From JACRDG01 sp963760985 (GTDB taxonomy: Bacteria; Desulfobacterota; Desulfomonilia; Desulfomonilales; Desulfomonilaceae): a DNA stretch of 64,000 nt. A model generated the notes under the pieces. That model saw only the letters and a list, made by a program, of their open reading frames with translations, did no database searches and had not been told where the DNA came from. Below are positions 27,506 to 36,662 of the stretch, piece after piece (position 1 is the stretch's first letter; each line of letters opens with the position of its first letter). Made by a program: the position numbers and the translations under genes. Location: positions 124,001 to 188,000 of the forward strand of contig CAVXFM010000016.1 in the NCBI GenBank assembly GCA_963760985.1, written 5' to 3'.

Positions 27506-28630
27506 ATGAACGCAAATCCGTTGGTAATGATACAAAAATTCGGGCAGAGCGTCTGGCTTGATTACATTCAGCGCGAGATGCTCACCTCAGGTGAACTGAA
27601 ACGACTCATCGAAGAGGACGGGCTGAGGGGGGTAACCTCCAATCCTGCCATATTCGAGAAGGCCATCGTGGGCAGCGACAATTATGACGCTGCCATCCAC
27701 TCCCTGGATCGGGAAGGCAAAGGAACCAAAGAGATCTACGAGATACTCACGGTCGAAGACGTCCGACATGCCGCGGACACTTTTCGGCCTCTTTTCGATA
27801 GTTTGGATGGTCGAGACGGCTTTGTGAGCCTGGAAGTGTCACCACATCTCGCGCGGGACACCGAAGGCACTATTCAAGAGGCACGTCTTTTGTGGGGTGC
27901 TCTGGATAGGCCGAATGTCCTTATCAAGGTTCCCGGCACGAAAGAGGGGCTCCCGGCCATCCGGCAGCTCATCAGCGATGGCATCAACGTGAATGTGACG
28001 CTCCTCTTCGGGCTCGAGCGGTACGGGGCGGTCGCGGAAGCGTACATGGCGGGAATCGAGGCACGAGTGGCAGCGGGCAAGCCAGTGGATCGAGTTGCCT
28101 CGGTTGCCAGTTTTTTTCTCAGTCGCATTGATCTTCTCGTCGATCCTGAGCTGGAAGCTGTCATGAAGAGGGGAGGGGCCCAGGCGGAGACAGCTGGCTT
28201 CGCTCACGGCCAGGTGGCCATTGCCAGCGCAAAGATCGCGTATCAGATCTATAAAGAAGTGTTTTCCACCGACAGATTTCGCAAACTCGCGGAAAAGGGT
28301 GCGCGCACCCAAAGAGTGCTCTGGGCAAGCACCAGCACCAAGAACCCCGAATACCGCGACGTCAAATACGTCGAGGCGCTCATCGGTCCGGACACGATCA
28401 ACACCCTGCCTGTGGAAACGGTGAACGCGTACCGTGATCACGGAAAACCTGCTTCCCGACTTGAGGACGGTTTGTTGGAAGCTCGTCAGGCGCTGGACAG
28501 CCTGTCCGGGCTGGGCGTGGACTTGCGCAAGGTCACCCAACAACTGGAAGACGAAGGTATCGAGAAGTTTGTCAAGCCCTTTGATCGACTTCTCCGTACC
28601 TTGCATGAGAAGCGACAGCCCGCGCGGTGA
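27506..28630 (+). CDS. tal: Transaldolase (Tal, long actinobacterial/cyanobacterial-like type)
   Basis: Transfers dihydroxyacetone units between sedoheptulose-7-phosphate and glyceraldehyde-3-phosphate. 374 residues from ATG 27506 (GGGAG 8 bases upstream; an in-frame ATG at 27479 lacks a site). N-terminal LVMIQKFGQSVWLDYIQREM, LRGVTSNPAIFEKAI, Schiff-base Lys141 in VLIKVPGTKEG, INVNVTLLFGLERY, and AGKPVDRVASVASFFLSRID. Length and motifs fit the ~370-residue type that in some bacteria is fused to phosphoglucose isomerase; no fusion here. Third gene of the pentose-phosphate operon. Confidence 0.95.
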   Translation: MNANPLVMIQKFGQSVWLDYIQREMLTSGELKRLIEEDGLRGVTSNPAIFEKAIVGSDNYDAAIHSLDREGKGTKEIYEILTVEDVRHAADTFRPLFDSLDGRDGFVSLEVSPHLARDTEGTIQEARLLWGALDRPNVLIKVPGTKEGLPAIRQLISDGINVNVTLLFGLERYGAVAEAYMAGIEARVAAGKPVDRVASVASFFLSRIDLLVDPELEAVMKRGGAQAETAGFAHGQVAIASAKIAYQIYKEVFSTDRFRKLAEKGARTQRVLWASTSTKNPEYRDVKYVEALIGPDTINTLPVETVNAYRDHGKPASRLEDGLLEARQALDSLSGLGVDLRKVTQQLEDEGIEKFVKPFDRLLRTLHEKRQPAR

Positions 28631-28700
28631 TCGTTCGCGTACCCGTACAGACGGGAATTCCGGAAAGAACGCACAGAGCAACAAACCCTGGAGAGGTACC

Positions 28701-30116
28701 ATGCAAACGTCGACATACGACCTGGGAATGATCGGTCTCGGTGTCATGGGGCGCAACCTGGTGTTGAACATGGCTGACCACGGCTTCGCAGTTGCAGCAT
28801 ACAACAGGCATCCGGACAAGGTCGCGGAACTCGAACGAGAAGCCGAGGGAAAGAACGTGTTGGGCGTCCGATCTATCGGGGACCTCGTTACTGCACTGCG
28901 GAAACCTCGAGCCGTGATGCTGATGGTTTCGGCCGGACACGCGGTCGATCAGATCATAGAGGAGCTTCTGCCCTATCTTGCACCCGGGGATTTGATTGTA
29001 GACGGGGGAAATTCCTATTTCAAAGATACCGATTCCCGTGGAAAGGCACTGGCTGAAAAGGGCATCCATTTCCTCGGAGTGGGTATTTCAGGTGGAGAAA
29101 AGGGAGCCCGGTTCGGCCCAAGCATGATGCCTGGGGGACACAAAGACGCTTACGAGCGGGTGCGGACGATTTTCGAAGCTATAGCGGCCAAGGTGAACGG
29201 GGATACCTGTGTCACATATCTCGGACCGGGTTCTGCCGGACATTACGTCAAGATGGTGCACAACGGCATCGAATACGGACTGATGGAACTCATTGCCGAG
29301 ACATACGATTTCATGAAGAGAGGTCTCGGGGTGTCGAACGACGACCTTGCGGACATCTATCACGAATGGAACCAGGGAGACCTGCAATCCTTCTTGGTAG
29401 AGATCACTTCTACCATTTTCAGGCACGCGGACGAGGTCACGGGCAGGCGTCTCGTAGATGAGATTCTTGACCGGGCCCGCCAAAAGGGCACGGGAAAGTG
29501 GACCTCCCAGGATGCCATGGATCTGCAAGTGCCGGTCCCCACGATCGACGCTGCAGTGGCCATGCGGGACATGTCCGGGTACAAGGAGCAACGGGAGGCA
29601 GCGGCTCGGCAGTTGTCAGCTCCGGTTCAGGAGAACGAGGCAGGAGACGAGATCTCGATTTCGGGGCTTCACCACGCGTTACACGTTGCCATGATCGTTA
29701 CCTATGCGCAGGGGATGGCTCTTCTGAAAGCCGCCTCAGAGGCGTATGGGTATGAGTTGAGGTTCCAGGAAGTGGCGCGCATATGGCGTGGTGGTTGCAT
29801 TATTCGTGCGCGACTCCTGGATGAGGTGCAAGCTGCGTTCCAGGCAACCCCGGATTTGCGGAACCTGCTCTTGGACAAGGCACTCGGCAACGCGGTGATG
29901 CAGAACCAGGGGGATTTGCGCCGAGTGATTCAGGCAGCAGTCATGGCGGGCATCCCGGTTCCAGGTTTGATGGCTTCTCTCGCGTACGTAGATGCATTCC
30001 GAAGTTCCCGGCTTCCCGCGAATTTGATTCAGGCTCAGCGAGACTATTTCGGGTCACATACGTACGAGCGGATCGATCGGCAGGGTTCTTTCCACACGGT
30101 CTGGGAGGAATCCTGA
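28701..30116 (+). CDS. gnd: 6-phosphogluconate dehydrogenase (decarboxylating)
   Basis: Converts 6-phosphogluconate to ribulose-5-phosphate and CO2. 471 residues from ATG 28701 (GGAGAGG upstream). GLGVMGRNLVLNMADHGFAV is the coenzyme site with Arg in the NADP loop (YNRHPDKV). Also VDGGNSYFKDT, GVGISGGEKGARFGPSMMPG and the catalytic Lys in YVKMVHNGIEYGLMELIAE. C-terminal QAQRDYFGSHTYERID is complete. Normal dimeric-type length. It lies 70 bases after tal. Confidence 0.97.
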   Translation: MQTSTYDLGMIGLGVMGRNLVLNMADHGFAVAAYNRHPDKVAELEREAEGKNVLGVRSIGDLVTALRKPRAVMLMVSAGHAVDQIIEELLPYLAPGDLIVDGGNSYFKDTDSRGKALAEKGIHFLGVGISGGEKGARFGPSMMPGGHKDAYERVRTIFEAIAAKVNGDTCVTYLGPGSAGHYVKMVHNGIEYGLMELIAETYDFMKRGLGVSNDDLADIYHEWNQGDLQSFLVEITSTIFRHADEVTGRRLVDEILDRARQKGTGKWTSQDAMDLQVPVPTIDAAVAMRDMSGYKEQREAAARQLSAPVQENEAGDEISISGLHHALHVAMIVTYAQGMALLKAASEAYGYELRFQEVARIWRGGCIIRARLLDEVQAAFQATPDLRNLLLDKALGNAVMQNQGDLRRVIQAAVMAGIPVPGLMASLAYVDAFRSSRLPANLIQAQRDYFGSHTYERIDRQGSFHTVWEES

Positions 30117-30157
30117 GACAGGAGGAATCGACCGTTCGAGACTGTTGAGGCGCACGG

Positions 30158-30928
30158 ATGGAAAGCATGCAGATACAGGACAACCACATCCGGATCTATC
30201 CGGGCATGGAGGAGCTGAGCCACGCGGCTGCACAGCTCTTTGTGCACACGGCTCGACGTGCCTTGGATCGTTCAGGCCGCTTTGCCGTAGTTCTGTCAGG
30301 GGGGCACACCCCGGAACTCACCTATCGACTCCTGGGGCAGGAGCCCAGCCGCAGTCAGGTGGACTGGCAGAAAATCCATGTGTTCTGGGGAGACGAACGA
30401 TGCGTCTCGCGAGACGACTTCAGAAATAACGCGCGGATGGCATTCCATGCATTACTCGATCACGTGCCCATTCCCCCGAACCAAGTGCATCCCGTGCCCT
30501 CCGAGCAAGCGCCCGAACAGGCGGCTGCACATTATGAAATGGTGCTGCGCGAGTTCTTCCAGGATCTTCCTGGAGGCTTTGATCTCGTGTTCCTGGGACT
30601 GGGCGACAATGGCCATACTGCGTCGCTTTTTCCGCACACTCCCATTCTGGAAGAGCAAGATCGGTGGGTGAAGGAGGTGTACCTGGCGGAACAGGATATG
30701 TATCGTATCTCGCTGACCGCTCGTCTCATCAACCGGGCTGCCACCGTTGCTTTTCTCGTTTCCGGCAAGAATAAGTCCGGTGTGCTTCGACAAGTCTTGC
30801 TCGAACCTCCTCAGCCTCAGGAGCTACCTGCACAGCTTATCCATCCCCTGGATGGAGAAATGGTGTGGTTTGTGGACCGAGACGCTGCAAGGGAATTGCC
30901 CGGACAGACCCCTTGCCAAGAGGCATGA
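30158..30928 (+). CDS. pgl: 6-phosphogluconolactonase (DevB/SOL type)
   Basis: Hydrolyses 6-phosphogluconolactone, linking zwf and gnd. 256 residues: FAVVLSGGHTPELTYRLL, WQKIHVFWGDERCVSRDD, SNxxMA-type stretch FRNNARMAFHALL, and FDLVFLGLGDNGHTASLFPH with the conserved G-x-D-G/N-H-x-A-S-L-F-P. It follows gnd by 41 bases and ends the cluster. Confidence 0.95.
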   Translation: MESMQIQDNHIRIYPGMEELSHAAAQLFVHTARRALDRSGRFAVVLSGGHTPELTYRLLGQEPSRSQVDWQKIHVFWGDERCVSRDDFRNNARMAFHALLDHVPIPPNQVHPVPSEQAPEQAAAHYEMVLREFFQDLPGGFDLVFLGLGDNGHTASLFPHTPILEEQDRWVKEVYLAEQDMYRISLTARLINRAATVAFLVSGKNKSGVLRQVLLEPPQPQELPAQLIHPLDGEMVWFVDRDAARELPGQTPCQEA

Positions 30929-31148
30929 CTGATATTGATTCGCTTTGGCATGTATGACTTGGTGCCGGTTGAGGATCTCCTTCGGTACGTCCCGCGTGAA
31001 TCTGCGGTCACATATGGCAACGGTTCTGACAACCGAGAAAGCCTCAGACCGCGCACGGATTCAGCGCAACTGCGGACGGTCGCGCGTAAGCAAGGCGGGT
31101 ACGTCTTGGGAAAAGGACCAGAGTTCCGGGTGACCCACCCCCGGGAAG

Positions 31149-31808
31149 CTACGAATACCGTCTGACCATGAGCATCAGTCGATCAAGGTTTTCTTCCGAT
31201 ATGTGCGTTATTTTGAATCCCGACACAGTCGGTTGGCTCGATGTTGCCGGTACGGTCCACCGACACTCCGCATCGAACTCGAATGGAGCTACATCTCCGT
31301 CATCGTCACCCAGGATCGCCATGGCGACAGTCTGGTTCACCTGCACTTCAATTCCAAACACCGACAGCCCTTCCTGGGAGATATCGCGAAGCACGTATCG
31401 CCGGTCGGGTCGCGATTGATCGCATACGGAGACTTTCTCTTCAGGATTGTGCCGCAGCCCGGTGCGCAAATTGAGGACGACCGAGTCTTTGCTCCTGGAA
31501 TTTCGGGCCCCCAGCTCGAACAGGCCGATAAGCCCGGCATCCACCAGCGCGGCGAACGCGATCCTCAACCCCTCTTCTGAAAGCTGATATTTTTCCATGA
31601 GGTCTGAATTCGAGAGGCCGTCTCTTACGTCTCTGACAATAGCGGCCGCGCGAGCCCGGCGCTCTTCGGCTATCTGCTCAATAGCCCTCTGCAAATCTGC
31701 AGCGGAAAGAGCATACTTCTTCATGAGCTCTCTTTTCCGCATACCGGAGCGTAGGTCGTTAACGATTTCTCTCGCGGGAATTTTCCGTGGCACTGTCATC
31801 CCCCCCAT
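31149..31808 (-). CDS. PilZ-domain protein with two N-terminal 'DLR-G-ELM-KY-LS' motifs
   Basis: About 219 residues. Two copies of a ~40-residue helical motif open the protein: IVNDLRSGMRKRELMKKYAL and IVRDVRDGLSNSDLMEKYQL, each continuing LS..L..A...L. A PilZ-like beta-barrel follows (RPDRRYVLRDISQEGLSVFG, then ECRWTVPATS...SGFKITHIS), which in the family binds c-di-GMP, though the RxxxR...D/NxSxxG motif is diverged here (RRYVLRDISQEG). In-frame TTG 31817 and ATG 31799 are alternative starts. It is divergent to a paralogue at 32115. The motif looks like a small helix-turn-helix or protein-docking unit (inference). Confidence 0.75.
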   Translation of the reverse strand: MGGMTVPRKIPAREIVNDLRSGMRKRELMKKYALSAADLQRAIEQIAEERRARAAAIVRDVRDGLSNSDLMEKYQLSEEGLRIAFAALVDAGLIGLFELGARNSRSKDSVVLNLRTGLRHNPEEKVSVCDQSRPDRRYVLRDISQEGLSVFGIEVQVNQTVAMAILGDDDGDVAPFEFDAECRWTVPATSSQPTVSGFKITHISEENLDRLMLMVRRYS

Positions 31809-32114
31809 GAGATTCAACCCCCGGTCGTGGTATGAGAAATACGGGATCGGGGCACCTATGGGTATTTATACTAGAAAGAATCACGCACGTCCAGGCCGCT
31901 GTCGAGTAAATTGCGGTTTGCGGGGTTTTCACCCAGATAACGACTTTCACATGCAAAGTCTCGCGCTCACCGGTGGCAATGTATGATAAAACCATAGCAC
32001 AAATCCAGCCGGACCGTAATCCTTTGCATCAATGACTGTAGTGTGTGACAAATTTTTGCACTTGCGCCGCATTGCCCGCGCGAGATAAGGTGAGTGGCGT
32101 TTTCGAGGGGGGAA

Positions 32115-32673
32115 ATGTCACCTACGCGAACCATCAAGGCCAAGAAAATTGTAGCCGACATAAGGGCAGGACTCTCAGATACTGAGTTGATGGATAAGTA
32201 CGCCCTTTCGGACGCAGAACTCCGGCGAGTCGTAGAGAGTCTCATCTTGGCAGGACGCATACGAGCCGTTGAGTTGGAGCAAAGATGCGGTTTGGCTGAC
32301 AATGACGCGCACAAATCCGGAACGCGGTGGAATGTCGCGATCGTATTTGAGGATCCCTCTCACGATAACGGATCGCCATGATCAGGCAACCAGAGGTCTT
32401 GTTACCGACATTTCTGTCGGGGGTTTCCGGACGAGAGGAATTGCCTCGCGACTGGGGGACCGGAACACGTTTCTCATTCACGCCGGCGAGATCACCGATG
32501 CGGACGACATTGAGGTGAGGGCTACCTGCAAGTGGTGCAAAGCTGAGGCTCCGGAGAAGAACCTTCATGAGGCCGGATATCGTATAGATGGGGTTTCTGA
32601 CGAGGGAGCGTCAGAGATAAAGAAACTCATCCGCCTCCTCAGCATCGGGGATCGCAATCGGAGACGTGGATGA
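32115..32673 (+). CDS. PilZ-domain paralogue with one 'DIR-G-ELM-KY-LS' motif; frameshift near 32320
   Basis: Divergent paralogue of the gene at 31149-31808. It starts MSPTRTIKAKK at ATG 32115. One helical motif IVADIRAGLSDTELMDKYAL is followed by SDAELRRVVESLILAGRI. A shift of frame somewhere in 32300-32335 is needed to continue into a well-formed PilZ domain: RSYLRIPLTITDRHDQATRG, LVTDISVGGFRTRGIASRLG, ending IKKLIRLLSIGDRNRRRG. That PilZ half has the DxSxxG motif. About 185 residues after correction. Probably a sequencing indel. Confidence 0.72.
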
Positions 32674-32678
32674 AATCG

Positions 32679-32838
32679 TGAACCCCCATGACCTGGAGTG
32701 TCACCACGAACCATGAAAATGGCACCCTGTCCAGCGACCAGCGGGAGCTGGCAAGTGCCTAAGGTTCTTGGGGATGGGGGTTTGGGGGAAGGCCCTTCTT
32801 TCATGAAGGGCCTTCCCCCAAAAATGCATTTTCATAGG
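32679..32838 (+). repeat. Element B, copy B2
   Basis: Starts 6 bases after the PilZ paralogue stop, in the convergent gap with acs. The long stem has 15-bp arms (GGGGGAAGGCCCTTC/GAAGGGCCTTCCCCC) around TTTCAT and the end has the exact palindrome AAAATGCATTTT. Suitable as a terminator for both converging transcripts, although no U-run follows. Confidence 0.95.
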
Positions 32839-32987
32839 TATTCGTCTAGTGCTGACCTTTTCGGAATGGCTTGAACAACCCAAGCGGCGCTTTCCTCCGC
32901 CAGGAACGCCATGGTGTGGCTTCCCGCAGGAGACGCACCGCCTGGGTCATGTGAACATGTGCTCCACATGGAGCCATGGAGTGAGGA

Positions 32988-34954
32988 CTATTTCACCGAG
33001 ATTCTCTCGCTCACCAGATTATTGACCACGCTCGGGTCTGCCAGTGTCGTGGTATCCCCGAGTTCGTCAACCTGACCTGCGGCGATCTTCTTGAGGATAC
33101 GTCGCATGATCTTGCCGCTGCGTGTCTTGGGGAGACCATCTGCCCATTGAAGCACGTCAGGGGACGCAATGGGGCCGATCTGGGTTCTGACCAGTTTGAC
33201 CAGTTCCTTTTTCAGGTCATCGGACTTCTCCACACCTGTATTGAGCGTGACGAACGCGTAAATACCCTGTCCTTTGATCGGATGAGGGAAGCCGACCACC
33301 GCAGCTTCTGCGACGTCCTGATGCAGGACCAGCGCAGATTCCACTTCCGCAGTGCCCAGACGGTGTCCTGACACGTTAATGACGTCATCGATTCTTCCGA
33401 TGATCCAGAAATATCCGTCCTCATCCTTCTTGGCGCCGTCCCCGGTGAAGTACATGCCCGGAACTCGCGAGAAATACGTGTCGATGAACCGCTGATGGTC
33501 GCCGTACACGGTTCTCATCATCGCAGGCCATGGCCTCTTGATGAACAGTGCTCCTTCCTGGCCGGGGAACTGGATCGGTTGGGCCGTGTCCGGGTCCAAA
33601 AGGACAGGATCCACACCAAAGAACGGGAAGGAACAGGAGCCGGGTTTGATCGGAGCGACCCCAGGCAGCGGCGTCATCAACTGAGCGCCGGTTTCCGTTT
33701 GCCACCACGTGTCCACAATCGGGCACCAGTCGCGACCGACCCAGTGATGGTACCATCTCCAGGCCTCGGGGTTGATGGGCTCACCCACGGTCCCCAGGAG
33801 CTTCAGTGAGGATACGTCATGCTTGAGCACAAAACCCTCGCCCTCTTTTGCCAGGGCCCGAATTGCGGTGGGCGCAGTGTAGAATTTGTCCACACGACGT
33901 TTGGCCACGATTTCCCAGAACCGGCCGTAATCCGGATAGCTGGGAACACCCTCGAACATGACACTGGTGAAGCCGCAGCACAGCGGGCCTGTACACGATG
34001 TAGCTGTGGCCGGTGACCCATCCGATGTCAGCCGTGCACCAGAAGGTCTCATCGGGTTTCAGGTCGAAGACTAATTTGGTAGTCATGGCTACCTGAAGCA
34101 GATAACCGCCCTGAGTATGCAACACGCCCTTGGGTTTCCCTGTGCTACCGCTGGTGTACAGGATGAACAGCGGGTCCTCGGAGGACATGCGCTCCGGCTC
34201 CACGTACGAGGGAAGGGAAGGGTCAGCCAACAGCTCATGGGCCCAGAACTCTTTCTTCGGATCAAGTTCGAGGCCCAGGTTCGCGTGCTTGAACACGATC
34301 ACCTTCTCCACGGTTGGGCACTGGAGGAGGGCCTCATCGACGTTCTTCTTGAGCGCGAGGGGCTTGCCCGCACGAAAGCCTCCGTCCACGGTGATCACCA
34401 TCTTCGCTTCGGAATCCTGGACTCGTCCTGCAATGGATTCCGCGCTGAAGCCACCGAAGATCACGTTGTGGATCGCTCCTATTCGCGCACAGGCCAGCAT
34501 TGCAACGGGCAGTTCCAATATCATCGGCAGGTAGATGACCACGCGGTCGCCTTTCTTCACTCCCTGCGCCTTGAGCACTGCGGCAAATTTGTTCACTTCA
34601 TCAAAAAGCTCTTGATAGGTGACGGTTTCTCGACCGGGCCGGATCATCACCTTCCCAGTAATATGCCACTTTGTTCTTCAATGCGGGCAGGTGCCTGTCG
34701 AGACAGTTGTAGGTCACATTCAGCTCCGCTCCGCCGAACCACTCGATTTTGGCAGCCTCAAAATCGTACTTCAGCACGAAGTCCCATTTCTTGTACCAGG
34801 AAACGTACTCGTCGGCCATCTCTGACCAGAAGGCGTCCACATCCTCGATGGACCTTCGGTACATCTCTTGATACTGCTCCATACTGTTCACATAGGCTAC
34901 CTTTCGGTACTCTTCCAGATGAGCGTCATACCACTTCGGAGCTTCTTCCATCAT
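32988..34954 (-). CDS. acs: Acetyl-CoA synthetase (AMP-forming); two frameshifts (near 33990 and 34637)
   Basis: Activates acetate to acetyl-CoA through acetyl-AMP. Three consecutive open frames form one protein of ~655 residues: N-terminal part (SWYKKWDFVLKYDFEAAKIE, WFGGAELNVTYNCLDRHL), middle part (P-loop-like FILYTSGSTGKPKGVLHTQG; ADIGWVTGHSYIVY) and C-terminal part (VDTWWQTETGAQLMTPLPG; YFTGDGAKKDEDGYFWIIGR; acetylatable Lys in PKTRSGKIMRRIL). An extra base in coding-strand GGCCCGG (34636-34638) and an extra A in GTACAGGCC (near 33990) break the frame; removing each restores canonical ACS sequence (WEGDDPAGRETVTYQE, IVYGPLCCGFTSVMFEG). Two independent lesions in so conserved a gene favour sequence error. 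Confidence 0.92.
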
Positions 34955-35705
34955 GCATCCTCCTTCTATGATTTGCGCGGACCTGCGGTCCTCGCAAGGC
35001 GATTCTCGACACCATGGAACCTGGATTTCGTCTCCCGCTTGCGACGCGAGTCGCTGACGCAGATCCTGTTCTGTCGAACGTGGTCACCGATAACTGAAGA
35101 TTAAGTGCCAAGCCTGACGGTGAATCTTCACCGTGTCAGCGTCCGTTGAACCGCATCCGGAAGACACCCCGAGGCTCCTTGCCCGCGAAGGACGTGAACG
35201 TCTCTGTGAGCCCGGTAACCTGGGAAGTCTGGCGGATCACCTACCGCACCAACCCAATATCTACAGTAACCTGATGCGAAACAGCCAGTATGAAACCAAG
35301 AGGAAGGGCCCTGTGGGGCCGATTCATGAAGGGAATGAGCATCGATCATGTGCAAAAGGTATTACCTTCCCTGATCCACTGGAGGAGCGCACTACTCCGC
35401 TCCTGAAAGTGCCATGACCACTTCCGAGAGAAAATCCCCGTCCGCGGACGGTTCTTGTCGCTTTCACTGTATGATAACGTACGGTCGGAAGCCCCCCCGC
35501 TCGCAGAACGGCGGTCTCTCTCGTGCGCCACGAGCCCTTTCAGAAGTCAAACGACTGCCGAAACAGCACCCGGCGTGTCCAGCACGAACACAAATTTGCC
35601 TGCTGGACCGGCCCGAGATCAACAACGACCGCCCGAGGGACTCTGAAAACGGCTGATCTAAGCCTCTGACCAGATTGGCATTACACCCCAAAACCCCCCG
35701 TAATG
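34955..35705. other. Long intergenic region upstream of acs, with one hairpin
   Basis: 750 bases with no gene that I can support; the open frames here are short and unlike any family. A good inverted repeat lies at 35114-35139 (CTGACGGTGAA, TC, TTCACCGTGTCAG with one bulge). The acs promoter should be near its right side of transcription, i.e. just above 34955. Confidence 0.4.
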
Positions 35706-36240
35706 TCAAGTACGATTGTGGGCGAAGCCGCTCAAGAAATGCTCTTCTGGACTGGGCTTCGCGCTGTCTCGGGGTGATAGGTTTTTCAGCATCATGAAAT
35801 TGGGCAACGACACATCTCGTCGTACCACGAACTGCCGCGCCACAGTACAAAAGCCATGAGCCTCGAAAAATGGCCGGGCCGTCACGCTTGCCTCAGTGAA
35901 CAGGCAGGACAGCCCCAGTGAACCTGCTGTGCGTTCTGATCTCACGCAAAATGCGCGAACCGATCCCGCATCTCTGATGGTCATGATGGCAGTAGAAACA
36001 GTCAATGCGTCCGCGCCGGTCCAGTTCGGCAAAACCCAGCACCGCGCCTTGGTCTTCCGCTACGAAGGTGATCCGTGTGGCAAGCCTTTTCCGGGCCCAT
36101 TCCGACGGATCGGGCACGGCGGGAGCCCACGCATTGACTTGTTCCAGGCTGTAGTCGCGAGCGTTTACCCTGTGAATCGTGTCGTAATAGATCCGCACTA
36201 TTTGAGGCGCATCCGCGGAGATTGCCTGCCGAATGTCCAT
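35706..36240 (-). CDS. GNAT-family N-acetyltransferase (YafP-like); frameshift near 35920
   Basis: Small cytoplasmic acetyltransferase. From ATG 36240 (GGAG 7 bases ahead) it reads MDIRQAISADAPQIVRIYYD, a WARKRLATRITFVAED block, FAELDRRGRIDCFYCHHDHQ and the acetyl-CoA loop RCGIGSRILREI. A one-base shift around 35915-35930 is needed to pick up the C-terminal half LSCLFTEASVTARPFFEAHG with FCTVARQFVVRRDVSLPNFM, a standard GNAT ending. The joined protein is ~178 residues. The overall pattern resembles the YafP group; the substrate is unknown. Confidence 0.8.
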
Positions 36241-36284
36241 CGCGGTCTCCTGGTCTTTGCACCATCTGATTCCGATTCGCGTTG

Positions 36285-36445
36285 CTATGAAAACGCATTT
36301 TCAGGGGAAGGCCTTTTTTGAAAAGAAGGGCCTTCCCCCGAACGCCCATCCCCAAGAACTTCAAGCAATTGCCAGCTCCCGCTGGTCGCGGGACAGGGTA
36401 ACATTTTCATAGTTCGTGGTGACCCTCCAGGTCATGGGAGTTCAC
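36285..36445 (-). repeat. Element B, copy B3 (inverted)
   Basis: Reverse-oriented copy between the M23 peptidase and GNAT genes. The long stem is less perfect (AAGGCCTTTTTTGAAAAGAAGGGCCTT) and the terminal palindrome has GAAAACGCATTTTC. The tail of the gap (36446-36662) holds no gene; it begins with a stretch resembling 7272-7345. Confidence 0.94.
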
Positions 36446-36662
36446 ATGGGTAAGGCCGCAGGGCAGGGTGACCCCTCAGGGAAATGATGAGAAGGCCTTG
36501 CGTCGTCCGTACGGAAGAAGATCCCCAGCCCGCAGGTTTGTACAGGTGATGCCGTCACAAGCGAATCGAGGTGCACAGGTAGGCCTTCACGCCCCTTGCG
36601 CCTGCATGACACGCCCCATGCTCCCCTCAGGACTCCAGGCGGATCTTGAAATCCGCTCTCTG

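Noticed and set aside
32988..34954. Programmed ribosomal frameshifting in acs and other broken genes
   Set aside because: The sites share no slippery heptamer, shifts occur in both directions, and they affect many unrelated genes; sequencing indels are simpler.
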